Notes under the pieces: model-generated
Seen by the model: only the letters and a program-made list of their open reading frames with translations
The model's database searches: none
Told to the model about the DNA's origin: nothing
Position numbers and translations under genes: made by a program
NCBI GenBank assembly: GCA_035771175.1
Contig: CM069592.1
Location: forward strand, 42,367,495-42,431,494
Direction of reading: 5' to 3'
From: Paratinospora sagittata
Lineage: Eukaryota; Streptophyta; Magnoliopsida; Ranunculales; Menispermaceae
Length of the DNA: 64,000 bases
Shown here: positions 39,933 to 53,490 of the stretch, piece by piece
How positions within the stretch are numbered: the stretch's first letter is position 1
Layout of the letters: the number at the start of each line of letters is the position of its first letter

Positions 39933-41507
39933 GGTTTCCTCTGTTGGATAGTCTTTCTATTAGTTGTAATCGACTAAATAAGGAAAGAGTTGGCAAGAAA
40001 TGCAAGGTGTCCTTGAAACTTGGAGTTCACTACTGGATTTGAAGTGGATTATGCTGTAAGATGTGCATTGCTTAAAAGAAAGATATTGAGACTTATTCTC
40101 ATCCCCACTGAGATGGAATTCTGCTAAAAATCCATCAAAAAACTCAAAATCTTATTTCATCCAGTAAAAAGCAAAGTTGAGAATTTCTGAACCTTGCCAA
40201 TTTTGAGGTTCGGATGCTATACCAAAATGAAAAAAATTATGATTGACTGGACCTAGAACTTTCAAATTCAACCAAGAAAAAAAAATCATAGACTACAAAC
40301 ACCACCTTAACCTCAGAGGAAACATTATTCTTCCTGTAAACTTACTAACAAGGTGATCTATAAAATACCACAAAACTGAGCTAAGCTACACAACATGCAG
40401 AAATTCTGTCAAATCCAAGTGCACCAAAACTCCAATGATGCTGCAACTATGAAAAGACAACTTTGCCACCTAAAACAAAAAATCTCTCAACACACTGATA
40501 GAGAGCACTCTTAAACATTTCTAGACATCAAAAATTGGTGTCAATGACCTCTTTATATAGGTGTGGAGGAGAGTTTTAACTCCCACTGTTATACACATCT
40601 TCATCCAATGATACTTTACTCTCATCCAAGAAAAAAAAGGGCTTCTTAAGCCACCAACTTCTACCATCGATAAGAAAGAAAACATCTTACTAAATTCAAA
40701 GGTAATAAGTATAAGTTACCTAACGAAATAATAGTGATAAGTTCCAATTGGTGGTAAAGTGTAAACGAGACTGGATCACACATATCAACCAATGAAAACA
40801 AGTGGTGATTGGTGGTATTTAGAAACAAGTGAACTCCAAGTATTATCAATTATGGTTCAGAAGTCAAGCTAGAACAAATTAAGACATGTAGTTCCCAAAG
40901 AGAAAGTCACCTTGGAAGACCTTCCTGAGAACATACATAGTTGCTAACTCCTGAATTAAAGTAAGAGATAAAGCAACAACAATTATTTCCATGGTTCGCT
41001 CCGCCTTCAAATGTGCTCATTAGTACATAAAAAAACAGATTCCACAGTTATAGTTAGCTACCAACTTCATGTGCAGCAACATTACAAGATTGCAGCAAAT
41101 TGTGAATCAAACATAAGATCCAAAAAGGTTTGTATGCATAGCCAAGGCTATTTACCTTTTCCTTCTTTTTTCCAGTTAATTGAAGAAACAAGGCTAGCAA
41201 TTTCACTTTTCCTCAAACTTGGTGAGATTATATTTGACATTTCAGGCAGGATAATTTGTGTCATCAGATTCTTCTGAGTTTCTTCACTTTCCTTTTTTTT
41301 TTTCCAAGTAGGCAAGGCAGTAATAGCATGTGGTTCCAAATTTTTCTATTATGAATCAATGAAAGGAACGTTTCGATTTCTAAAATAACAAAATAAGAAA
41401 TAAAGACCATAATCTTGGAGGAAATAAGCAATGTACCAGTATAGACCAATGTGATGGAGCAGTGGCTCACAAATTTAGAGTAGTCAAGCTACTCTTTGGA
41501 ACCATTT
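39933..41507. other. Spacer between germin-like gene and IPK2
   Basis: No gene recognised. It holds the germin-like promoter on the left and the IPK2 3' UTR on the right. Confidence 0.55.
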
Positions 41508-42398
41508 TCAAAATAAAATTGCCTTCTTTTCAGATTCCTGCAAACCACCTTTTATAGTATGCTCATCTGGGTTGGTGAGGATATCTGAAACAAACTTTAT
41601 TAGAGAACAAAGCCCACCTAAGAAATTATGGTCAACGACACCTTTGCCCTCTTCAACATGAGCAAAGTCAACAAGCTTGATTGCTGCACCTGATCTTCCT
41701 GCTTCAGCTGCCTCCCTCTCATACACCATAAGAACCGAACATGAGTAGAAATGAAAAATTGTTTGATTCTCAAACCATTGTTTCAACTCCAACAACTGTG
41801 CCAGAATCCCATCAGAACCACCATAAGCGATTGATGCAAATAAACAATCTGGGTCCTTATCAGATGAAGGGTTAGAAGAAACAAACTTCCTAAGCGCTAA
41901 CTTAACATCAACCACAGTAAAACCCTGGATTTGTTTCTTTTCAGGTTTCCAGAAACCCGATTCTTCATTTACATAGGCTTGCAACCCAGATATCCTGAAA
42001 CCCAATGCCAAGCTAGTGCTTTCTCTATCTTTCTTGAGGCATTTCTGGACATAATTTTCAGGAACTTGAGGAGACCATGTCCTCGAACCTATCTTGATAT
42101 CCATCACAGATGGCTTGATGGAATTAGAGATAAGATTTTGCAGAACAAGATGCGGGTGCGTACCAGTTCCATCAGAAGCCTCTAAAAGCTGGGTTCCATA
42201 GAATATAGGGAAGAATCGTCGAATATGATCGGGAATTCTAGCATTGGAGGAGAAAGAAGTGTAGAAAGCAACTTCTGTGGACCCACGTTCATCATCCTGA
42301 AGTGGCTTGTAGAAGCGGCCTGAATCATCTATGAGTGGGCCAAGGCAACCATCATGAGCTTGGTGGCCGGCAACTTGATGATCTGGAGCCTTAAGCAT
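41508..42398 (-). CDS. IPK2: Inositol polyphosphate multikinase (IPK2)
   Basis: Uninterrupted coding exon for 296 residues. The enzyme phosphorylates inositol trisphosphate at positions 6 and 3 to make higher inositol phosphates on the route to phytate and pyrophosphates; plant forms act in nucleus and cytosol. Residues 96-104 are PSVMDIKIG, the PxxxDxKxG inositol-binding motif that defines the IPK family. The later IKLVDFAHV segment supplies the metal-binding Asp, and GGLCSLIKF matches the family's C-terminal conserved block. The 5' UTR is split: an AG acceptor at 42403-42402 lies three bases before ATG, and a matching GTGAGT donor is at 43748, giving a 1.35-kb UTR intron. Such leader introns often raise expression; here that is inference. 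Confidence 0.95.
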   Translation of the reverse strand: MLKAPDHQVAGHQAHDGCLGPLIDDSGRFYKPLQDDERGSTEVAFYTSFSSNARIPDHIRRFFPIFYGTQLLEASDGTGTHPHLVLQNLISNSIKPSVMDIKIGSRTWSPQVPENYVQKCLKKDRESTSLALGFRISGLQAYVNEESGFWKPEKKQIQGFTVVDVKLALRKFVSSNPSSDKDPDCLFASIAYGGSDGILAQLLELKQWFENQTIFHFYSCSVLMVYEREAAEAGRSGAAIKLVDFAHVEEGKGVVDHNFLGGLCSLIKFVSDILTNPDEHTIKGGLQESEKKAILF

Positions 42399-42401
42399 GG
42401 T

Positions 42402-43748
42402 CTGAAAAAATTGAAAGCAAAAAAGAAAAATGCCTATTTACTGTTTCAACTCAACAGACCAAGACAAATGAAAAAGGGGAAAAACACCCCATATCCATGG
42501 AGTTGGATCACCATAAACCAATAGTTCATTCATTAAAGATAATATGAAAACAAGAGATCTCAAATAAATCTACCATAATTGGCGAGAGTTCCACGCGTAT
42601 AATCAACCATGGAATTCATCTAAGAGCTGAAACCATTTTTTTCTTATACCACCCATGAAATTCTTAATAGAAATGAATGAAGAATTTGCTTACCACTATA
42701 CATACTTGGAATTCCCTTTCTTTTCTTTTTTTTATTGTAACCATCAAACTAGTCAACTGAGTCTAATGATCAACTCAATGTGATATTTATAAACTGGATG
42801 CTGTTATTTTTACAGGCCATTAACACAATGCTAATTTTATCAACCCATTCCTCAAATCTTAACCCATAAGATCAAGATGTAGCAATAAAACAAGGCAGAA
42901 AATATGAAAATATATACTTACCCCAATTCCTTCCTAGAAAAACTAGGCAAGACAAAAAGAAATATACTTGTTAACTATTATGCCCCACTCCATCTTCTTC
43001 ATTTTGTATTTTGCAGGTTTAGTTCGTCAACCCATGGTATTCCTTCTCATAGGCATTTTATCAAATAACTCTCACACACAGAAAGAAAATTCAAAATGAA
43101 CTCTTCTTCCTTCATATATTTAAGTTAATCAGAAGAAGGAAACATATTCGTATTAAATTTTTTTATGAAAACTACTACTTGATTGACATTCAATTGAACC
43201 ATATCAAGGACTAATTTGCAAGGTCGAACTTTAATGTTAAATATATTCATCCTTTCTAAGCAGTCATATCTATATGAATACTTACAAATCAAACTGTGAG
43301 TACGTATATGACCAAAAAGGCACTAATGTCACGAGAAAAGCATCTCAGCCCTTCCCTTTACGAGACATATTCTAAAGCTGGAATGGCAAATAATAAAGAA
43401 CAGGAAATTTACACTAAAAAGCGTCATTCTTGGCATTCAACAAGCTCAAATTAGGGCAACATAAGATCGCGTCACTTATTCTTACCAATTCAGCTTTGAT
43501 TATACCAGGCGAAAGAGTGTTGGTCTTTATAGCAAATGAACAAAAACATGAATTGCACAATTCATGAGTTCATATAAATAGTCTCCCTGACTACAATACC
43601 AACTGGTAGAAACACAAATCCAACGAAAAACAACATTATTAGATCTAATAATATCTATGGAAAAAATGGTTCAACATAATCATCTCGATCTGAATCGACA
43701 GAATAGGAAGCTGAGAACTTTTATTTTTTTTATTTTTTTGTAACTCAC
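42402..43748 (-). other. Intron in the IPK2 5' UTR
   Basis: Minus-strand donor TCAG/GTGAGTTAC at 43748 and acceptor TTTTTTCAG/ACCATG at 42402 bound a 1347-base, T-rich intron. The leader exon upstream (from about 43850) contains CT-rich sequence with no ATG conflict that I noticed. Confidence 0.7.
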
Positions 43749-43864
43749 CTGATCAAAAGTTGAGAAAGATAGAGAGAATGAGCTGAAGCGTGGGCAAACT
43801 TAGAGCTCTCTCAGTTGGAGTGGGTATCGCAAGCTGCTGCTTTCTCACGCTTTATTTTTCCTTA

Positions 43865-43901
43865 TGACCTTTGGCCTCGCAAATCGCGAGGCCAAAGGTC
43901 A
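43865..43901. promoter_or_regulatory. Perfect 16-bp inverted repeat in the IPK2 core promoter region
   Basis: TGACCTTTGGCCTCGC at 43865-43880 is followed by the 5-base spacer AAATC and its exact reverse complement at 43886-43901. It lies just upstream of an A-rich TATA-like stretch (about 43851-43860) and the IPK2 leader exon. Confidence 0.85.
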
Positions 43902-44204
43902 CCCACTGATAACTCGTGAGAGTCACGCGTACTCTCTCCACTTTCTCAAAACGTATCGATAATATTTGATCGGTATTAATGATAATGCCACCGGATAATG
44001 AGACTCAAGAGTACACTCGGCGAGCTTATATTAGGTACTTTAGTTCTTTGATCAATGGAAACCCTTGTGTTGCATGTAGGACCTCTTAATCCAACGGACT
44101 CGAGCACCTAAGTACAATTGTCCAGTACATTTTTTAAATATACAAAACATTTTCTATGTCAAATAATAGGAGTATTAGGAAGATAAACTTTTTGCCACTT
44201 TATA

Positions 44205-44400
44205 ACAAAATGACAAAGTAGTTAGAATTCGCATTCATAATTTATAAGAAAATGAGTTCGAGTCTCGTTATCAGGTAGGGTGAACATGACCTTTGCTTAG
44301 GCTAAAATATTTTGTATCATAGACATATGTGTGAGGTCATCGACACATCCATTAAGAGACGTGACTCTCTCACCTCATTGAGACTTATCCTTAAAGATTA
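44205..44400 (+). mobile_element. SINE-like fragment
   Basis: A B-box-like GAGTTCGAGTCTCG (44251-44264) follows about 45 bases after AGTAGTTAGAATTCGCATTC, a possible decayed A box. The tail is not clearly A-rich and no target-site duplication was found, so the call rests on the tRNA-like promoter boxes only. Confidence 0.35.
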
Positions 44401-45802
44401 GTTGGTACGCATAAAATGACTCGGAAGGTAGACCTTTTGCCATTAGGGTTGGTTCCTTTAATAAGTGGATTTGATCGAACATCGTCTACTTGATCACCAT
44501 TCAAGTATCCAAGAAACATAATGAAGTCAAACTCATAGCTCGCCTTTGCCCATCTAATAAATTGGACTAGTTTGTGATGCACCAAATATACATAAGATAA
44601 GTCAATAATAAGAAAGAAAGGCAAACCTTTTTGTTTTCAATGTTAACATTGATCTATCTTCCATATACAACAAATCTATAGTTATTGTCATAAATGTAAA
44701 CATTTATAAGATAACTTCAATGAAATAGTTTCAGGGGATATTTAAGATGTTTAGAAATTGTAAAAAATAAATAATTTTTTAAAATTTAAATGAAACAGCT
44801 AAAAAAACTGTTCAAAAGTCTTTTTACTCAAAGCTAAATACCCAAATAATTATTTGACTTCGGCTTAAGCCAAATTTAAGTCAATTTCAATAAAATCGAG
44901 TAAGACAAACTTCAACTCAACTCAATTTATATTAAAGCTGAACTTCAGATCCAAACCGAATAAGTTGGATTATGTATTTAAGAACCTGACTCAATTTGAA
45001 CACAATGATCAAAGTAATCCAAATGAATTTGGATATTTGTAACTTTTTTTTGGTGTTGGTATTTCATCAGCATATATACTACTCCTATATATTTCTAATT
45101 TTACTTATTATTTGAAAGGTTGTAACATCATAATATGCATGCAATAATCATAAGGATATACATATTTACAAAATTTGGAATTTTATTATTCTCTATTAAT
45201 GACATTAAATTACATTAATATAATGGAAAAAAACTAAATTCATTCTTATTTAGTTAGGCAACCAGTAACTATAAACTAAATTTATTAACTCAACTCAGTG
45301 CTAATATTTTCTGACTTTGTATCAATATTAAAAAAAAAAAATTATCGTAGATTTAAAATATGGTGATAAAGGAAAAAAAAAAAAACAAATATGTTTGTCG
45401 AGGAACGTGTTAGATTCACGCCCTTTTTTACTCAGTTTAGGCAAAAACAGAGGAAAAAATCCAAACAATTCAGGCAACTGCACGCCGAGTGGCTATTAAT
45501 AGTGCGTTCATAAGTTTCTCCGCCGATTAATTGCAAAATTTATCGGAAAAATCCGTGGTTTTTATAACCTGTCTGCTTAGCTTTGTCCTTTTCTTGGAGC
45601 TTATACTTGAATAGAAGGAAAATCTATCTTGCCTATAGATTTGGGTGTTTCGTAATTTACCCGTAAGTAAAGGGTGTCTCGAGTTTTTCACTGCTTGGTA
45701 AAATCCTATTGTAATACTTTTATTTATTTGTTTATCTCTTTTCTTATGTTCTTCTAGCTTCGGCCTCTCTCTGTTTTAACAGTTCCGTTCTAGTTGTGGA
45801 TA
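44401..45802. other. Divergent spacer upstream of TSN
   Basis: IPK2 (-) and TSN (+) are head to head across about 2 kb. The middle is AT-rich with several poly-A runs and no gene. The TSN-proximal 300 bases are T-rich. Confidence 0.5.
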
Positions 45803-45812
45803 CTATATAAAC
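45803..45812 (+). promoter_or_regulatory. TATA box of TSN
   Basis: CTATATAAAC followed about 30 bases later by a GA/CT-rich leader. The leader exon ends at a GTAAGT donor at 45919, and the coding exon begins after the CTGCAG acceptor ending at 46680, so TSN has a 760-base 5' UTR intron. Confidence 0.7.
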
Positions 45813-46695
45813 AATCTCTTCTTCGCTTCGGGGAAGAAGAGGAGATCGAAATCTCTCTCAGATTCTCTTTGAGTCTTTCGGTTGATCAAAGTTAGTTCTC
45901 GCTCCTCTGCCGATCGATGTAAGTCGCTTTCGAATCTCTGATTCTGTATCCTATTGTTGAAGAGTTTCAGATCTACTTCGCCTTTGCTAAAAACTTTTGA
46001 TTCTTTGGGTGTTCTGATGCGATTCTGTAATCATTCTGTATTGTTAACTATTTTAGGCTGCAAGTCGTATTCCTTCTTTTGATTTGATTATTTTATTCTC
46101 ATTCTGCTTGTAGATCTGCTCAGTTTTATTGTATTTTTTTGATATTTTCTTCTAGTTTGATCGTTTTTCGCACACAATTTGATGTTTTTACCAGACTACG
46201 GGGAGGCCGAGCTTTTTCTCCTTGTCCCTCTTATAGTTTTGTTTTGACTTTATAATTTCCGTGTAAAGTTTTTTGTTGTGGAGTCGTTTTCTGCGGATCT
46301 GAGAATCGTACGTACTATGTTCTTTTTCTAACAGTGGAATATCGTTGTTGTTTTCACTGTTATCATTTCTATCTGGTGCGTTAGATTGAAGTTATTCCAA
46401 TTTTTTTAGACAACTGCTTGTGAAGTTATAGGTTGAGAATGAAAATTGATTTTGAAGACTGCAAATGAATTTTCCATGTCAAATACCATAGATCTGCTAC
46501 GATCAGAGGTTTAGATCTTATTCTCTACTATATTGCTTTGTGTTTCCCGCTCCCTGGCGTGGATGCTAAAGCGCACTTCGTTTTGAAGTACCAGTGATCA
46601 AGTATAAACTTAATTATTTAAGTAACACAAAAATCCCTGATTTTATTTTTCTATTAAATTCATTTGATTCTTTACTGCAGATTTTTGCTGTTGAT

Positions 46696-49600
46696 ATGGC
46701 GTCAGCAGCTGCTGCATCAGGATGGTTGAGAGGGCGTGTGAAAGCTGTGTCTTCTGGGGACTGCTTGGTGATAATGGCACTCACGAAAGCAGATATACCT
46801 CCTGAAAAAACTATCACATTATCATCTCTTATTGCCCCAAGGCTGGTAAGTTTTAAACTATTAGCTCTACAAGACTTGCTTCCATTGATCTATCTGAACT
46901 CGTTATCAATTGTAATCTGTTATACCTGGTGTATCCACGAGGCTATTGATGGTGTCTTTATTCTCTCAATTGCATTATCTTTTATTCTGAAGAATAGTCC
47001 ATGTATAACTTAACTGCTTGTACTAAAATTCAAAATTGAGAAACCTTAGCGGCAAGGTGTTTAGGTAGCATTGACTTTCATTTTTCCTTTTAGTTGGACC
47101 TTGGAAACTTGTAGTTTCATAGTTGTAAAGGTGGCTTTTGGCATACTCATATCCCTTGTTGTAGGAAGCAAGAAGGCCTTCGAGAATCAAGATTGGTATA
47201 TTTCATTCGTTGTCACGGTCATTGTCTTCACTCCTATCATTATTGTTTCTTTCTTTTTGGGAAAATTTATTCACCCACGTTATTAATATAGAAGTAGAGG
47301 GTGAGATTATGGCTGCATGGCATGAAATAAAGGGGATTATTCGTTTCTTTTAAGAAAACTTTCTTGAGACAAAAAGATGTTGGGCAGAGAAAAGCATGAA
47401 ATTAAACATAGGGAAATGAGTGCGTCCTTATTTCCTTATTTTTTCAATATCAACATTAACTCTTTAGAAGATTTTTTTTTGAAAGATTACATTTTGTATT
47501 CTTAAAAGCTTTCAACATAAATGCACAAGTTACTTCACTGTTAAATTAATAAGAAGAAAGCTTCTTCTCATTTATCCCTTTTTTTACTCTTATCTTCTAC
47601 TTGTTATTACGCCAAGTGTTGGGATGTTATTTACTTCCGTAGCTTGTGTTGAAATCACTACCTCTGTTATGGGAATTAACAAACTTAATTCTCGTATCTT
47701 ATTTTCATTCTTCTGAATCGTGGCATGCATTTAAAGATTGGACCAGAGTTTGATTGTTTTCTTCTTTAGTTTTATTTTACTTTTCCATATATGGAGAAGG
47801 CCGCATGAATTTTTCCTTGTGAATCTTGTCTTTGGCCATGCAGTATTCTCAGTAGGTACGGCTACTGTTACATGTGCTTTATGTTCACTTCTGTTCTTGT
47901 AAACTATAGCAAAGTAGTTCATTGCTGCTTGTGATTCAATGAAAAAGACATAGTGACAAGATTCGTGAAACTGAATCCAAGCAGTTGGGATAAGTCTTTT
48001 TTGTTTTTTGTTTTTGAAGATGTAGTCTTGGCTAAAGTCAGATCATGTTTCCCTACACCTTTTTTTTATTTTTTTTCAATATAAAAGTTCTTTTTATCAA
48101 TGCTTGTTGCTGATGTAATGTTTGCACATGTTGCAGGCCCGAAGAGGTGGTATTGATGAGCCCTTTGCATGGGAGAGCAGAGAATATTTGAGGAAGATGT
48201 GCATAGGAAAGGTATTTTTGCTCAAATTTATGTTCAAATTTTTCTTTTTTCTTTCTAGAATGGGAATGTTTGTTCAACTCTTTTGATTTGCTCTGGATTC
48301 TGTAGGAGGTCACCTTCAGAGTAGATTATACTGTACCATCCATTGGCCGGGAATTTGGCTCTGTTTTCCTTGGTGATAAGAATGTTGCTTTGCTGGTTGT
48401 CTCAGAAGGCTGGGCAAAGGTCTTCAAATATTTTTTTTCCCCAGTCAATGACTCAGTATTAACTATCAATTTTTCTTTCCTTTAGTGCTGACTAGATCTT
48501 AGCTAAACTTTTGCTGAATGAATCTCGTTCATCCAGGTTAGGGAACAGGGTCAGCAGAAAGGAGAAGTGAGTCCTTTCTTGGCTGAACTACAGCGTCTTG
48601 AAGAACAAGCTAAGCAGCAAGGTTTAGGTCGTTGGAGCAAGGTTAGTCTTCATTTTCTTCATGTTATTATGCCACAACAGCATAATAAACATAGGCTTGA
48701 AGCCTCACATTGGTCTATCTAGTGAATCTTAGAATTTCATTATGGAGGATGATGGTTTCATCAATGGACTTTATCTCTGACGTGCCTCTCTAAAAAACAA
48801 ATCCATTTCTATTAGTTAAGTGATTTGTTGTGAGGTGACTTGGTTGCATGGGTACACCTGCACTGCTCATTTTCTTTTCTCACCAACTTGATTAGATCAA
48901 TCAAGGTGTTCAGTATTGATTGCTATGCATGTTTTTTTTTTTTTTTTTTTGAGATCATGGGTATCGGGGACCCCTCTCCCCCACTAATCCTACGGGGCCG
49001 GACACAACCCAATAGTACCGGTGACCAACAAATGGTTGGAGAGTATTGATTGTTATGCATTGGAACTAGAAAGAGAATTATGTGAACCATGTATCTAGGA
49101 TGGAACCCTTAAACCTGGCTCGTTGCTGGTTTTATTTCTCCTGCAGGTACCTGGTGCTTCCGAGACATCCATCAGGAACTTGCCTCCTTCTGCCATAGGA
49201 GATCCCAGTAATCTGGATGCAATGGGCCTACTAGCTGCAAACAAGGGCACGCCTATGCAAGGGATTGTTGAGCAGGTTCGTGATGGAAGTACTGTTCGAG
49301 TCTACTTGCTCCCAGAGTTTCAGTTTGTTCAAGTTTTTGTTGCTGGAATCCAGGTAAGACAACAATTTGATCCGAGTTCATTTATTATGTCCACATTCTA
49401 TGGTTAAGACCAGAAATTGGTTGTTTCCCGTGTCTCTTTGGATGATCTTGCCCCAACTTGCCACTTCATATTTGCGTAATTCTGTATATCTTATTAGGCT
49501 CCGTCCATGGGAAGAAGGGCAGTGGCAGAGACTGTGGTTGAATCTGAAGTAACTTCTGAAGAACCAAATGGAGAAGCTTCTGCAGAACCTCGAGCCCCTC

Positions 49601-52600
49601 TAACATCTGCACAGAGACTAGCAGCCTCCACAGCTTCTTCTACTGAAGTAGCCCCTGATCCATTTGGTCGGGAAGCCAAACATTTCACAGAGATCCGTGT
49701 TTTAAATAGAGATGTGAGGGGATTTCTCTTTTCATATTGTGTCTTTTGCTTCTTATATTCAACATATGGTCTAAACTTCATACTGGAACATGCAGGTTCG
49801 TATTGTTCTGGAGGGTGTTGACAAGTACAGTAATCTGGTTGGTTCAGTATACTATCCAGATGGTGATTCGGCTAAGGACCTGGCATTGGAGCTAGTACAA
49901 AATGTATGTTCTTTTTTAAGGAACAATGGTCAAGATTGACTGCAGGCTATGAAATGATCTAGGATCTAAGGATTATTTCGAATTTTATTTTTGCAACTTT
50001 CAGTTTCCAATTTAGGCCATATATTCTCATTTAACTTTAATATGTTCTGAATGTAATTAATTAGTTTTCAGTATTCCATCAATTTTTTGTTATTCAAGCA
50101 TTTTAACCTTGCCTAAATTCATCGTTACTTCAACGATTGTTTATCTTATGTTTACTTCACGATGACTTAATTTTATCAGTTCTATGTTCTTTTACTCCTG
50201 TGTACTATTCCTCAGAGCATCTACAATATATAATGCTGTATATATGCAGGGTCTTGCTAAATATCTAGAGTGGAGTGCAAGTATGATGGAGGAGGATGCA
50301 AAGAGGCGGCTAAAGAATGCTGAACTTCAAGCAAAGAAGGACCGTCTGAAGATTTGGACAAACTATGTACCGCCACAAACAAATTCAAAGGCAATTCATG
50401 ATCAGAAATTCACAGGAAAGGTAAGTGGTATTTTTCAAGCAATGGTCTTTACAACTGCATCCATATCTTCTAAATCCGCTCATTGCATTCTATCCATCTT
50501 TTCCAGGTTGTGGAAGTTGTAAGTGGAGATTGCGTCATTGTTGCTGATGATGCCATCCCTTATGGCACTCCACAAGCAGAGCGCCGTGTGAATCTCTCGA
50601 GCATTAGGTGTCCTAAGATAGGAAACCCTCGTAGAGATGAAAAACCTGCTCCTTATGCTCGGGAAGCAAGGGAGTTCTTACGAACCCGTCTTCTTGGCCG
50701 TCAAGTATGCCACTATCTTTGTGATTTATTCTCTATACAGCTATTTGTTTTTGATAATGTATTCTGAAACTTAATTTCGATTTATTTTTTTCAGGTCAAT
50801 GTTTCAATGGAATACTCTAGAAAAGTCGGCTTGGCTGATGGGCCTGTGCCTGCTGCTGGCTCTGCAGATTCGAGGATCATGGATTTTGGGTCAGTCTTTT
50901 TGGTTTCTCCTTCCAAAGTTGAGGGTGATGAGGCCTCTCCTAGTCCAACCACGGGTAACCAAACGCCAGGAGTAAATGTTGCTGAGCTGGTGATTGCCCG
51001 TGGCTTTGGGAGTGTTATAAGACATCGTGATTTTGAGGAGCGTTCAAACTACTATGATGCACTCCTAGCTGCTGAATCACGTGCCATTGCTGGGAAGAAA
51101 GGAATTCATTCTGCAAAGGATCCCCCGGTGTTGCACATAACAGACCTCTTAACAGTTAGTGATGAGTTCTCTTTTGTGGAATCCTTTTTTCTTTGCCAAC
51201 AAAGAAAGGTCTATTAAGTAAATTATTTTTTAAACTCTCATTTTCAGGCATCAGCAAAGAAAGCTAAAGATTTCTTACCTTTTCTACAAAGGAGTAGGAA
51301 ATTGCCTGCTGTTGTGGAATATGTTCTCAGTGGTCATCGGTTTAAATTGCTGATTCCCAAGGAAACCTGCAGCATTGCTTTTTCATTCTCAGGAGTCAGA
51401 TGTCCTGGTCGGGATGAGCCTTATTCAGATGAAGCAATTGCACTGATGAGAAGGAAGATACTGCAGAGGGATGTTGAGGTACTGCTAATTACGAAACCTC
51501 TGGTTTTCCGTTTTCCTTTAACTGTTCTAATAATCATTCCTTGTACAGATTGAAGTAGAAACTGTGGATAGAACTGGAACTTTCTTGGGATCTTTGTGGG
51601 ATTCAAAGACCAACGTGGCTGTGACGCTTTTGGAAGCTGGCTTGGCAAAGCTACAAACTTCCTTTGGTGCAGATAGAATGGCTGATGCTCACCTTCTAGC
51701 TCAGGCTGAGCAATCTGCCAAACAGCAGAGACTGAAAGTATGTAACACTTACATATCAACCCTGGCTGAAATTCTTCCTTGAATCTTCTTTTTACGTTTT
51801 TTGTTTCGCAGATATGGGAGAACTATGTTGAAGGGCAAGAAGTTGTCAATGGTTCAGATGTTGAAAGCAGCAGACAGAAAGAAGTTCTTAAGGTGCCTAC
51901 TGAAAGCATTCTATTTTACATATATCCGTTGTCTACATGTACTGCAGTGGAGTGTTGACTTGTTTTCTGCTTTTTCTCCTGCAGGTTGTAGTTACAGAAG
52001 TTCTGGGTGGTGGTAAGTTTTATGTCCAAACAGTTGGAGATCAGACAGTGGCTGCTATCCAGCAGCAGCTTGCTTCGCTGAGCCTCCAAGAGGCTCCTGT
52101 TGTTGGTGCTTTCAATCCTAAGAGGGGTGACATCGTCCTTGCTCAATTCAGTGCAGATAATTCCTGGAACCGAGCCATGGTAAGAGACTACTATATATTC
52201 ACTGCTGGTACATTCTCATTGCTTTGAGAGGGAAGTGCCATTGTAGATTATTTTGAATATGTACAAATATGGTGGGCATAATCTCTTATAGCCCCTCGCT
52301 GAAGACATCTAATTGAACCATTCTTTGAATGGTGGCTGCACACCATGGTTGGTTTTGGGCCTTGCCTCCTTATGCTAAGAGGAAAATGCACTCTGAACCC
52401 TAACTCCCATTGTTTGGGGCTTGCCATCATTGTTGGACCTTGCATCATTTTTGGATATATCTTCATATATTTAGTGGTCCACTACTAAATTCATGAGCAT
52501 GAGTTGAATCATCCTATTGGTCAGTCAGATCCTTGCTGCATTTCCCTCAGATACTCAAATGGTCCCTTTGTACGGGCTGATTGAGCACATACTGATTTAG

Positions 52601-53450
52601 GTGTAGAAAACATGCCACCATAGTTTCTTTTTGTTTGTGATCAGATTCTATATGGATAGTGGATACCTAGTGTTGTTTGCTCATGTACGCAATTGACAGA
52701 AAAGTGGTTAGTTTCTTAGATTTTCTATGTCAGCACCTAGTACTGATAATGTTATTGAAAGTGGGGGATGTCAGCTCCCTATAGGGATCTCTACTGCATC
52801 TTTTGTGATGATGCTTATAATGCCTGCATTTGGTTTGGTATTTGTTTGTTTTATGTCTTTGTAGTGAAAAAAGAAAAGAAAGTAATGCACTAAAATGAAC
52901 AGATAAGAGTTCGGTTAGCTTAGATCCACAAATGAGCATTTTGCATAAAATTTTAAAAGCAGGTTCAGGTTGTTTGCTGAAGAAGATTTGGTCTTTTTCA
53001 GTATTTTTGGCTGGCCCGGGTCCTGAAACAAAACAACTTGAGATAAACTTCCATTAGAAAAAGGAAAGAAGAAGAAGAGATTGTGCTGTTTTCAGATATA
53101 TTGAACCTAACAAGTTCTATTCTTGAAAAGAGTTTTTAGATATAATACCGAACAACAAAAATAATTAATATACTGAAAGCAACAAATGAGAGTTTGTTTG
53201 GATTGAATCTAATAATTAGATTTGTGGATACAATCCAAAAAACATCCCCCCCCACCCCACCACCCTTGAGAATAATTAAAAGCCATTTTCAGTGTTTTTG
53301 TCTGGCCTGTATCTAAAAACTTAAACAGGAAAACATGGGGATTATACTGTTTTCAGGCAGAGACAATGCTTATTGTTTTTAAGATGTCAATAAACTGGTT
53401 TAGTTGTAGTACTAAATGCAGCCTAATTTTTTTGTTTGCTCTAGAAGTTG

Positions 53451-53490
<40 letters not shown>

